From NCBI GenBank assembly GCA_034401135.1, contig JAWZSP010000006.1, positions 3,410,001-3,474,000 of the forward strand: a stretch of 64,000 nt of DNA, given 5' to 3'. The notes below the pieces were generated by a model. It was not told where the DNA came from and ran no database searches. It saw nothing but the letters and a program-made list of their open reading frames with translations. Made by a program: the position numbers and the translations under genes. Positions 1-9,337 of this stretch are shown piece by piece. Within the stretch, counting starts at the first letter, position 1, and each line of letters begins with the position of its first letter. This DNA comes from Volutella citrinella (taxonomy: Eukaryota > Ascomycota > Sordariomycetes > Hypocreales > Nectriaceae).

Positions 1-2156
1 GCACACACAGCTTCGTATGGTGTCTCGAAACCGGTTTAGGCAAGACTCTTTAAATATGTCGCGTCTGTGTCGCGTCACCAGTCAACGAGGGAGGGGAGGC
101 GGACGATCATCCCGCGCATTGCATATCTGATGTACCGGGCATGTAGCGTGGTACATGGGCTCGTCCGGGTGTGTGACCCCAGAGGCCGCCGTTGGGCTGG
201 GGCGCTCTTTCGTCATAGGTGGTCCGCGCAGGGAACAAATCCGGGCAAGCACAGAGGATGAAGGTCGGCTCTCGAGTTCTCATGAACGAGGGCCACCATT
301 GCTCTCCGACACAACATTAATTACAGGACGAAGACGGCTGCCTCATCTGTTCCGCGCCACTTGTCATACTCCAGTGCAGTGCACTGCAGCGAGCTCGGCG
401 CAGTTATTTGGAGGAGCCGTGTAATCTGTAATTAAATAATGAGTGGATGGGATGGGGCTCAACCGTTTGCCTGCATGTGGGATGCACGTCGGGGTCCTTT
501 TATTCCATAGGCCGCAATTGGAATTTGAAGGGATCCACGGGTGGCAATGCATCCATGGCTTAGGTAGGGCGTCAAGGCGTGCAGGTAGTGGAAGACGTGC
601 TCACTCTGACGATGAATCGAAGATCGATCTTCTGCAAGGGCATCCCGGAGAGCCACGATCCATCATCCTGAGCATCCTTACCAGTTGGCTCGTCCTGGAA
701 ATGCCCAATTTCACGACGGGTGCCAAATCCCATGGCGCAATATATCTCCAACACCAGCATACGAAATATCGGTCGTGCAAACTCGTCCAAATAAGCGAGA
801 CATGCAAGGAGAGACATGGCCCATATTAGGGCACGACAAAGGCTGCGCCGGCGAGACACGCTGCTGCAAGGGCCCATCGACAATTCTACGCCATGCAGCG
901 GCTTTTTGTCTTCGTGCCGTCGTGGATGCACCGATGTGTAGCAGCACACACATAAGGTTTCAGGAGCAAAATACTTGCATCCATCGATATGCTGCTGTGG
1001 TGGCGGGACAGGCGACGGCTTCATCAAAGCCCTAGGCACACGCTAGGGTGTTTCAGCATATCTAGAGGCAGACTACGGAGTCCGGAGGAGGCCTTTGCCC
1101 AAGCAGCCCAACAGCCCGGAGCTTCACAAGCCTCGGACGGGAGCTTTGAAGGCGCCGAGGGCTCTCGCTCGGACACTGGCAAGGGAGGAGATGCTCCAGT
1201 GGCCAGGGGTCGCCACACACGCGAACGGGGTCCCAGCTTCCTGGCCACACACGCCCAAACCACCGTGAGCAATGCAAAACTCTGCGCCCAGACGCCCCCT
1301 TGCCAACCAAACAAGCCCCAGACCATCTGGAGCTGCAGTGGCTCCAGCTGATGAACCCCTGCAGTGGTGACGCTGAGCCACGCAGCCCCTCCGCCCGTCC
1401 CGAGCCCCTCCCTCCCGTTTCCCTGGACGTGGCAGGGGTTTGTAGACGCCATGTATTGCCTGGCGTCGAGGTACCTGCAGCAGCGGGCTGCCAGCGTCGC
1501 TAGCGCAGGTACCCCTTGCTGGTGAATGACAGAATGGACGGCCGAGGGGCGGTTTTTGCTCCCACTTGGGACGAAGACGACATCAACGGCGTTGGCACCA
1601 CTGCAGGTCCTTTCTTTTGTAGGTGCCTGCCTACCTGAGGTACTTTCCTCATCTTGGCGGCTTGGCCCAGAGTTAGGGCGCCCTAGAGCAGCTGAGCTTT
1701 GCGACGGGACGGGACCGTTCCATCCTAATCCGCGATCCTCGCCCCATCTGATGATTCTTCTCAACCCATCCCAATTTCCGTCCTTTCGGTTTTCTTAATC
1801 GCTGCGTGAGCTCTATTCTTTCATTTTTTTTGCCAAGCTCGTAGGATTGTTCCCTTGCCGGCTGGGTCCTGGTTCTGATTTCTGCGCTCAATTCCCTATC
1901 CATTTGGCGACCCTTGCTGCCAGTTGCTGATGCTGGAACATCGTCATCGTCATCGTCAAGGGGCTTGTCCACACAAAAGTCGGGCCCTCGCGCTTCGCTA
2001 CTGAATCCAAAACCGTCGCCGCCTGGAGTCACCTGGAGTCGCCTGGAGTCGCCTCGGTTTTGTCGAACCCCCTTCCTTGCCCTCGTCGCACCCCGTGTTT
2101 CGACCTCGCACATTTGCCCCCGGATCCGACGGTCCTGAGTAACTTCCGCCCAGTTC
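1..2156. other. Non-coding stretch with 5' leader of the next gene
   Basis: No reading frame here looks like a protein; the longest open frame, on the minus strand around 1024-1764, is low-complexity and without a recognisable domain. The stretch between about 1436 and 1645 is rich in GGTACCT/CCTACCTGAGGTAC-like words, common in Sordariomycete intergenic DNA. The last few hundred bases are pyrimidine-rich and probably form the promoter and 5' leader of the gene starting at 2157. Confidence 0.5.
2021..2050. repeat. Three-copy 10-bp tandem repeat
   Basis: The unit GCCTGGAGTC occurs three times head to tail (the second copy begins with A instead of G). It lies about 110 bases before the start codon at 2157, so it is probably in the promoter or 5' leader. 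No function is evident. Confidence 0.8.
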
Positions 2157-4976
2157 ATGCCCGCGTCCTCCGTCATGCAGAGCACCGGCGCTGCTGGCGG
2201 TCTCGCGCCACCTAAAACGGGCACGTCGCGCTGGTCTAAGGCGCTGCCTGCTGTGCCCGGAGCAGACGAGACTGGCGACGACGACGAAGACAACTACCGC
2301 GCTCACGACGACATCTACGCCGAGTACGAGTCTCCCACACTGACACCCGAACTGAGCTCGTTCCCCGGAGTGCCGCTCAATAAGCAACTCCCACCGCCTA
2401 GGAAGTCGAGCATGAGAAATGGGAAGCCGTTGAACCCAGGACTGCCGCCCATATCGTTGACAAAGGTCGACGAACCCCCGTCTGGCCCGCCCAAGATGTC
2501 GATTCCTCGACGTCCAGTTGGCAAGCCGTCCGCTCCTCGTGCGGCACCGCCTCCATCGCAGCAGCTCGCTGTGGCCGCTCATGATACGGAGCCCACCTCG
2601 CCATCTGGATCCATCTCGAGCATCCTGTCGGCCTATTCACGAAGCTCCGTGGATGAATCAGTGCTGCGAACCTCAGATGCCGCAACGGGAAGCGCACAGC
2701 ATTCCGAAGCCAATACTTCGCCCAGCCAGAGCCATGACCTCCAGGCTCCACTTGCCAGCAATGCACCTCATCAGACTGGACATAATACTGGACCCTCATC
2801 CACCCAGCTGCCCACTGCGACTAATAATATCGCCGCCACTGCCACCAACGTCAGCACCATTCGAGGTACCATGGCCTCGCGCGGCCACAGCTCTACCTCG
2901 ACTTCTACCATTACTTCTAACAATATCTCGGCGCCATTTGCTCTCACGACCGCTCTCCCCGCCGCGGGCACTGGGGCAACTGCCAAAACGAATAACATCA
3001 CTGCCGCTGCAAGCACCAACTCTCTGCTGCCGCTGACGCAATATGCTGGTGCACCCAGGTCTGTTGCTGTCGACGACCAAGCTGCTCCGCCTCCCCCCTC
3101 CAAGGACAACAAATATCGTCCTGTTTCTCCACCCCAATCCGCTGCCACGAAAGCCATTGAGACCTCCTCGCCGCCTCGCTCGGAACTTTGGCGCCGTCGC
3201 TCTAGTAAGACGGAGCGCAAGTTGGATCTGCCGGATCTGAAGATTCCTTCAAGCCACGGATCGACGGCTGCCACTCAGGCCGCCGTGAACCCACCCGTCG
3301 CAACCACAACACTCCCAGCCGGCGTCGTCAAGGTATCGACACTAACATATCAACCTCCTCGATCCACCGTCTCGAAGCCTTCTGTTCAGCAGCCTGCAGT
3401 AAATAAGCCCACACCTCCGGCTCCGGTGCCGGAGCCCACCAAAGAGTCTCAGCCAAAGGGGCTGCCTGAATTGAGGAAGCTCCACGAGATAGTGAAGAAG
3501 CCGACCGGGTTGAGGAAAGCGCCTCCGCCGCCCAAGAAGGACCCCGTGGTGGTGAAGTCACCCGAAGCTACGAAGCAGCCGGAGCCGAAGCAGGAAGTCC
3601 GAACCGAGGTCATGGGCTCCAGCACCTCCAAGCTGGATCGCCTCAAGGACAAGCTACATGCGGCGCAACGAAAGGCCAGGCCGTCCATTGATGTGACGAG
3701 TCCCAATTCGACGTCTCGCCCTGCTACCCACCGGCCGCCCACCCCAGAGTACCAGAAGCAGGACGTGAAGACTCCTATTGTCGACTCATTTACCTCGCCT
3801 CTCTCGCCCGCCTCGTCACCAGAGCTTGCCAAGGAAGGCTCCACAGATTCCGCACCAGTTGTTCCTCCGAAGAGCACGACTCGTACAGCTTCTCTAAATC
3901 ACCACACGCCCGCGCCTGTTCAGCTACCAAACCCGACCCTTGCAGTGAAACCATCGACTCCATTGCCGGCTAGCCCTGCTAGCCATAACCTCAATGCAAG
4001 TATAATCACTTCCAGCCCTCAGCTCAATGGGAGCACAACCGCCACTCCCAGGCAACAGCCCAATGGAAGCACAACCACTCCTGGCCATCAGCTCAATGGG
4101 GGCACAACCACTCCTAGGCAACTGTCTAATGGAAGCACAATCGCCCCCGGCCACCAGCCCAGTGGAATTACGGACCCTCCCAGCCACCAAAGGAACGAAA
4201 GCTTTGCCGCCCCTAGCCATAATCACAACGGAAGCAGTGCTATTCAGAGTCATCAACGTGTCGGAAGTGCTGCCAACCCCAAATTGACCCTTAGCATTGA
4301 CACAAACGGTGGCAAGCTCCAGGCATCTCCCGCGAGCCAGCTAAGCTCCGCTGTCAAGGAGTCGCTCCAGCCTACACCTGAGGTTGGAAACGAGCTCACC
4401 CCATCTGGGAGTGATTCCGCTCTGAGCCGCACGCCTCAGTCCGCCGATGTTCCCACAAGGTTCCCTCCACGGCATTCTTCCGTTCGATCGAACGCCCCTA
4501 GGCAGCTCGTGGCCGATCAAGACCCTCGAATCGTTCACTCCGAGTCCCAGGGTGCCCTTTATGTTGGGCGCGATGGAACCCTTTACCCTGAAATGAAGAT
4601 CTCATTAGAGGCCAACCCCGAAGCTTGCTGCTTCCCTATCCAAGAACCACAGCCCATCGCCGAAGGAACCATCACCAAAGCTCCTCCGTTGAAGGACTCC
4701 CACTTCAATTGCTACCAAGGCCATAGATCGATGAATCGACGGTCCAATAGGCACTACCCGCTGACGTGCCCCGCCTGCGATAGGTCCGACGCCGAGGACC
4801 GGTGGGTGTGTAGCTTTTGCCATCTACGCGTCTGCGACTCGTGTATGACAACTCTCAACACCCATCGACGAAGTCTCAACCGGCTTGTCGAGGCACTGAG
4901 CACGGTGCCCCGGCCGATTGGCGCGGGTGCCACGCCAGTCGCGTCACACACAGAGGCGTTTCCCGCCTTTGCTTGA
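2157..4976 (+). CDS. Proline/serine/threonine-rich protein with C-terminal Cys cluster
   Basis: An uninterrupted 939-residue frame; the ATG at 2157 is the first in frame, with a second ATG six codons on. Residues 1-820 are low-complexity, rich in P, S, T and Q, with poly-proline stretches such as APPPPKKDP that could bind SH3 or EVH1 domains, and look disordered. Residues about 620-690 are a degenerate repeat around an NGSTT-PxHQ core. Only the last 140 residues look folded: a conserved-looking stretch (PEACCFPIQEPQPIAEG) is followed by a Cys cluster at C871, C874, C885, C888, C893 and C896, spaced CxxC-x10-CxxC-x4-CxxC, which probably binds zinc. There is no signal peptide or membrane segment. 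I do not recognise the family; a cytoplasmic or cortical scaffold is only a guess. No intron is needed. Confidence 0.85.
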   Translation: MPASSVMQSTGAAGGLAPPKTGTSRWSKALPAVPGADETGDDDEDNYRAHDDIYAEYESPTLTPELSSFPGVPLNKQLPPPRKSSMRNGKPLNPGLPPISLTKVDEPPSGPPKMSIPRRPVGKPSAPRAAPPPSQQLAVAAHDTEPTSPSGSISSILSAYSRSSVDESVLRTSDAATGSAQHSEANTSPSQSHDLQAPLASNAPHQTGHNTGPSSTQLPTATNNIAATATNVSTIRGTMASRGHSSTSTSTITSNNISAPFALTTALPAAGTGATAKTNNITAAASTNSLLPLTQYAGAPRSVAVDDQAAPPPPSKDNKYRPVSPPQSAATKAIETSSPPRSELWRRRSSKTERKLDLPDLKIPSSHGSTAATQAAVNPPVATTTLPAGVVKVSTLTYQPPRSTVSKPSVQQPAVNKPTPPAPVPEPTKESQPKGLPELRKLHEIVKKPTGLRKAPPPPKKDPVVVKSPEATKQPEPKQEVRTEVMGSSTSKLDRLKDKLHAAQRKARPSIDVTSPNSTSRPATHRPPTPEYQKQDVKTPIVDSFTSPLSPASSPELAKEGSTDSAPVVPPKSTTRTASLNHHTPAPVQLPNPTLAVKPSTPLPASPASHNLNASIITSSPQLNGSTTATPRQQPNGSTTTPGHQLNGGTTTPRQLSNGSTIAPGHQPSGITDPPSHQRNESFAAPSHNHNGSSAIQSHQRVGSAANPKLTLSIDTNGGKLQASPASQLSSAVKESLQPTPEVGNELTPSGSDSALSRTPQSADVPTRFPPRHSSVRSNAPRQLVADQDPRIVHSESQGALYVGRDGTLYPEMKISLEANPEACCFPIQEPQPIAEGTITKAPPLKDSHFNCYQGHRSMNRRSNRHYPLTCPACDRSDAEDRWVCSFCHLRVCDSCMTTLNTHRRSLNRLVEALSTVPRPIGAGATPVASHTEAFPAFA

Positions 4977-5991
4977 GTTATTTCCTTGTCATTTGTTCCG
5001 ACCCAACCACGCGACGGCAATTTCCTTATTCTGTCTTTTTATTTTCAGGTGTCGCATGATTATAGATGTTATGTTCGCAGGACTGGATTTACGGCTGGAT
5101 GTATCATATGGGGATGGTGAAATGGCTGTGTGCATGGGAAACATAGAAGGCCACCTGGTGACATATTCTTGAACTGTTTGACGATACCAAATCTGCAATC
5201 CTTGGCGCATGGCTCGCTGGGGGCCCAGGAGGGGAATTTATACGAGAAGCGGTTGAGAAAATTGAATCAACAACGCTGAACTGGTTGTTTACTACTTAGG
5301 TGCATATGATGAAATTGGTTGTCTTGAGGCACGCTCAGTGAGCGCCAGCTCAAGCAACAACTGGTTGGCAAAATACAAAATACAAGCCTCTTTCTACACA
5401 ATGAAGTTTCGATTGCCTTCCCGCAATAAGCAATGGGCGCCCAATCCGAAATGTTGGGTGGTTCATGGCTTGGTGCTACGTGACGCATGCCAGTGTAGAG
5501 GTAGAAACAGTCTCAGCCCCCGTTAAGGACATGTGCGACTATTTGTGCAATGTAAGTCATCAAGCCCGAGAGCGCCACATGGGACGACGATGGACAATAG
5601 GCTTTGTGAAGGACTGGAGTGTCAATCCCTGGTGAATCACGCCATGTTAAATGTACTGGGCGGTGATTTTATGGCCCCATCTCCATTGGCGATCCTGATG
5701 CACATTACGGTGGCATTCATGCGCGGAAAGCTGGTTTGCGAATGAGGCCTCGGAACGTGTAGGTAGTATAGGGCACTTACAGTAGGGCTGAGCTGACGTC
5801 GCCGAAGGTGGTGGGGCTCAGGCGCCGAACCGCCTACGGGACTTGAGGCGGGAGGCCCCCCCACATGTGACCCCAGCTGTCAAGCCCCTGCCGCAACCCG
5901 TGTGCCGGCGCCCAGGGGGACTCAAATAGCGGAAGTCTCCCAGGCCCAGACCGAGTCAACAACAACATCATCACCAAGGGGACGGTCCGTC
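4977..5991. other. Intergenic region
   Basis: This holds the 3' region of the upstream gene and the 5' region of the next. The next gene's frame is open upstream of 5992 as far as about 5902 but has no in-frame ATG there. An upstream exon cannot be excluded. I see no other gene. Confidence 0.5.
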
Positions 5992-7587
5992 ATGTCTTCC
6001 CTCCAGCGATCCCGATCGCTGCGCAAACCGGCAACGGCGGGCGCAACGGATGTAGCTGGCACGACAACGCTGCTGCGGACCTCCTCGACGGAGGGGAAAC
6101 CGGGGACTGAGACCAGGCTCGCCTCACCGAGTCGCCTGCCCATGATCAGGCCCGTCACGCGAAGCGCTACAGGATCATCATCCTCCACGTCGACATCGAC
6201 GACACCGACGACATCGAATTCGACGACCGTAAGAAGAACATCCAATCCGACGAGGACGCTCCGAAGCGCCACGGCAGCGCCCAGTGGCCTCGCGCGTTCC
6301 GCTTCGGTGAGGCAGCAGACGGTGAGGCAGCAGACAGCCGCAGCCACCGCCCAGGAACCTGCAAGGAAGGAGACCAGCCGGTACCCACCGTCAACAACAG
6401 CCACACGAGCTCGCCCCGCCTCAACGACGAGGCCAACATCTTCCGATGGGCCGGCCACGCAGACTCGGCGTGTCGCGACACACACTCGCGCCAAGAGTTC
6501 GACAACAGGCTTTAGGGGGAGTGCTCCTGTGCTGCGGCCGCCGTCCGGGGGTTCGTCGGCTTCATCCACAACGACCGCCACCTACACAACGACAACGACA
6601 ACGACCAAGACTGCGCGCCCGATACACGCCCGAAGCACAACTACGCAGGATAAATCCGCGTCTTCCACAACAGGCTCGTCCACACCGCAACAGCCTCGCC
6701 TGCGCCCCGCCTTCTCGACGCTCCAGCAGCACTACTCCCCGGCCAAGTCGTCTGCCCCCAAACCCTTGACCTCGACATACCTAGCGCCGCCCTCGCCCTC
6801 CAAGCTCCCCGCCAACGTTGCGGCCTCTGCCGAGACCAGCCGTCTGCAGACCGAGCTTCTCCAGCTGCACCTCCTGCACCGCGACTCGGCCCTCACAGAC
6901 GCCGCCTGGCGCGCAAGCGCCAAGGAGAAGCTCGGCGCCCGCTTTGCCGCCCTTGCGGCTGCCGACCGTGACCTCGATGACTGCGAGAGGGCCGAGGCAG
7001 AGCGCGAAAACGTGCTCGCGCTGCGGGGATGGGCAACAAGCGGTCGGGGCGGGGGTCTCGAGGAGCGTGTGCAGACACTCGATGCCGTCATCAATGGCGT
7101 GTGGACGCTTGGCGAGCCGGGCGGCAGATATGCGCGCGTAGTCCGCCGGTTCGAGCGCTGGGTGGACGGCATGTGTGAGGTTGAAGAAGCACGCCGTCGC
7201 CATGGGGCCAGTACGTCACCACTTTCGAGCCAGCAGCAGCAACAGGACGAGGTGCTCTTCGTCAGCGAGCTGGATGCCGGGTGGAAGGATGAGTGCGCAG
7301 GCCTGATCCGCCGGCTCGAGGGCATGCAGCGCCAAATCGCGGAGCTCGGCGTGGCGACCAGCACCGCAAACAGCCGCGATCAGCTGGCACCAGGGCCGTC
7401 AAGCCTGCATCGGATGGTGTCGAATGCGAGCTACCTCGTGGACGGCATGCTGGCGGAGCTGAGTGTCATGGAGGACATCGAGCGCGACGCATTGGCGCGC
7501 GAAGACGGGTGGATTGACAGAATGAACCGAGACAGCGACGACGCCGGGCATGCCCCTCGCGCGGGGGCGATTTGGAGAGTGCTATGA
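5992..7587 (+). CDS. Basic S/T-rich protein with helical C-terminal half, function unknown
   Basis: The first ATG in this frame is at 5992, giving 531 residues without an intron. Residues 1-260 are strongly basic and rich in S, T, R and A, with homopolymeric threonine runs and arginine-spaced serines (SLQRSRSLRK at the start). This composition is typical of disordered microtubule- or nucleic-acid-binding tails. Residues from about 270 on are helical and charged (ETSRLQTELLQLHLLHRDS and later amphipathic segments to about 440), suggesting coiled-coil pairing, and a second helical segment lies near 450-500. No enzyme motif, signal peptide or membrane helix is visible. The architecture resembles augmin subunit HAUS8, but I cannot confirm that from motifs. 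It is convergent with the 6-phosphogluconolactonase gene, about 970 bases apart. Confidence 0.75.
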   Translation: MSSLQRSRSLRKPATAGATDVAGTTTLLRTSSTEGKPGTETRLASPSRLPMIRPVTRSATGSSSSTSTSTTPTTSNSTTVRRTSNPTRTLRSATAAPSGLARSASVRQQTVRQQTAAATAQEPARKETSRYPPSTTATRARPASTTRPTSSDGPATQTRRVATHTRAKSSTTGFRGSAPVLRPPSGGSSASSTTTATYTTTTTTTKTARPIHARSTTTQDKSASSTTGSSTPQQPRLRPAFSTLQQHYSPAKSSAPKPLTSTYLAPPSPSKLPANVAASAETSRLQTELLQLHLLHRDSALTDAAWRASAKEKLGARFAALAAADRDLDDCERAEAERENVLALRGWATSGRGGGLEERVQTLDAVINGVWTLGEPGGRYARVVRRFERWVDGMCEVEEARRRHGASTSPLSSQQQQQDEVLFVSELDAGWKDECAGLIRRLEGMQRQIAELGVATSTANSRDQLAPGPSSLHRMVSNASYLVDGMLAELSVMEDIERDALAREDGWIDRMNRDSDDAGHAPRAGAIWRVL

Positions 7588-8554
7588 GCGACGAGCGCCG
7601 TTGCCGGGCGTGCGCTGAGATTGCCAAACCGGTATGCCATAATGATCAACACGGGACGAAGCCATTGGAGTTCTGCAAGCATGTGCCACATGAGAACTGC
7701 TTCACTGTACTTAGCGATGATGACGCGAGATAGAGAGACTCCAAAACCCAATTGTGTATCATACAACGATGGGGTCGGTATTCAAGAATAGTAGGGGGGA
7801 AATAGAGATTAGAAGTAAAAAGAATAATCATTTGCCTCCCATTCTAGTAGTAAACCGCAGTATGTCCATGAACTGGGTAGCGGGTCGGATGTCCGCCGCC
7901 CACACACAACGCCCTCTAAATGGTCCGCGCAAAATATCATCGAGCTCAGGAGGAATGAGGAAATGGCGATGGTAACATGTGACGGGGCCTATCCTATCTA
8001 TATCTGTCGACGGGAGATCATCATAAAGGGCCCAAGAAGCGTACGATTTCATGGCCACTTCAACTGTTCTTTCCTTCCTCTCTTGTCTGGGTTTGAGAAT
8101 TTCTCCCAAGATTTCTTTTTTCTTTCTTTTCTTTGGGGGGTATTGGGCCAGTGGGGGTTCACCTCAAAGAGTTTTTTCTGCTCGACATGGAGCAAGACGA
8201 GGTGGTGCAAGGTGATGGCATGTGACACCCACAGCGACAGGAACAAATCATCTAAGCTGAACCAGGAAAAGGACGCTTTGGGTCTTTTGGCAGTGCGAAA
8301 ACGAAAGGGGGGTGTGAGGGAGGATCGGGGTTAGGGTCGAAGTTGGGAATGAACAAGTCCACGAACAGCCAGTGCCCTTGTCGGAATTTTCATGTGAAGA
8401 AACACCCCAAGAAGTCGATAAAGTCGAGGCTATGCACAACGTGCATGGCTAGAGGAGGGGGCATCTTTGCCATGTCATCATCCCATGCCACTCATGTCCT
8501 CCATACCACCACGAGTCAGCCGGGAAGGTGGGGCAAATCGCTGGTGCGCCGTCG
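7588..8554. other. Convergent intergenic region
   Basis: This separates two convergent genes. It is AT-richer than its neighbours, with a pyrimidine-rich tract near 8105-8140 (TTTCTTTTCTTT-like), and probably holds both 3' untranslated regions. No gene is seen. Confidence 0.5.
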
Positions 8555-9337
8555 TTACAGAAAGGCGCGGCGGGGGAAACCAACGCCCTCAACGGCGGGC
8601 TCGTCGACGAACCACGAGCAGCGGTCCCCAGTGCCCTCGTTGACGAGGGCGCAGGGGAGGCCATCTGCAGAGTCGAAGATGGCCTTCATGATGTCCTTCT
8701 TGCCGGCCCCAGTGGCGACGAAGGCGACGCGAACGGCGTGGGTGACGACGGGGAGGGTCAGGGTGATGCGCTTGGGGGGAGGCTTGGGCGAGTCCTCGAT
8801 GGGAGCAACCCAGGCGCTGGTCTCGCGCAGCAGAGGGTGGCCGGGGAAGAGCGAGCAGGTGTGTCCGTCGGGGCCGCAGCCCAGGAGGAGGAGGTCGAAG
8901 ATGGGCAGGCGGACCGAGTCACGGTTAGCGAAGCTGGCGACGAGCTTCTGCTCATACTGGTCGGCCAGCTCCTGGAGGTCGTCGAGCAGCGAAGGGTCGA
9001 TGGTGTGTACGGTGGGTTGCTGGTCGGCGGGGATTTTGTCCAGCAGCTCCGACTTGACGAGGGCGTAGTTGGAGTCAGCGTGGTCGAGGGGCACGGCGCG
9101 CTCGTCGGCGAAGAAGATTTCCCAGCGAGCCCAGTCAATACGGTCGTCATTGCCCGACGGGGGCGCGAGGAGGGCGGCGGCGAGCGTCTTGGGGAGCGAG
9201 CCGCCCGAGACGGCCACCTTGAAGGCGCCGTGGCGAGCGATGCCGGCGGCTTGGCTCTGGAGGACGTAGGCGCGGAGTGCGTGGGCGAGGGGCTCGATGC
9301 CGGAGAAGGCGTAGAGATTGGGTTGCGTCTTACCCAT
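8555..9337 (-). CDS. 6-phosphogluconolactonase
   Basis: A complete 260-residue frame for the second step of the oxidative pentose phosphate pathway: hydrolysis of 6-phosphoglucono-delta-lactone to 6-phosphogluconate, in the cytosol. The protein shows the NagB/SugarP-isomerase fold signatures of the DevB/Sol family in order: a substrate-phosphate loop VSGGSLPK (about 45-52), WEIFFADERAVP (about 78-89) with its acidic pair, and LLLGCGPDGHTCSLFPGHPL (about 150-169), where the DGHT residues contribute to the active site. The length fits yeast Sol3/Sol4 (about 250 residues). There is no targeting peptide. The start at 9337 is the first ATG before MGKTQPNLYAF and no intron is needed. Orthology to SOL3 or SOL4 specifically cannot be told apart here. 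Confidence 0.95.
   Translation of the reverse strand: MGKTQPNLYAFSGIEPLAHALRAYVLQSQAAGIARHGAFKVAVSGGSLPKTLAAALLAPPSGNDDRIDWARWEIFFADERAVPLDHADSNYALVKSELLDKIPADQQPTVHTIDPSLLDDLQELADQYEQKLVASFANRDSVRLPIFDLLLLGCGPDGHTCSLFPGHPLLRETSAWVAPIEDSPKPPPKRITLTLPVVTHAVRVAFVATGAGKKDIMKAIFDSADGLPCALVNEGTGDRCSWFVDEPAVEGVGFPRRAFL

Noticed and set aside
1024..1764. 246-codon open frame on the minus strand
   Set aside because: Low-complexity sequence with no domain, and other frames are open over the same GC-rich stretch; it also lies in the promoter side of the next gene.
5922..6581. 219-codon open frame on the minus strand
   Set aside because: Antisense of the S/T-rich N-terminus of the plus-strand gene at 5992; V/A-rich composition is the mirror of threonine and serine codons.
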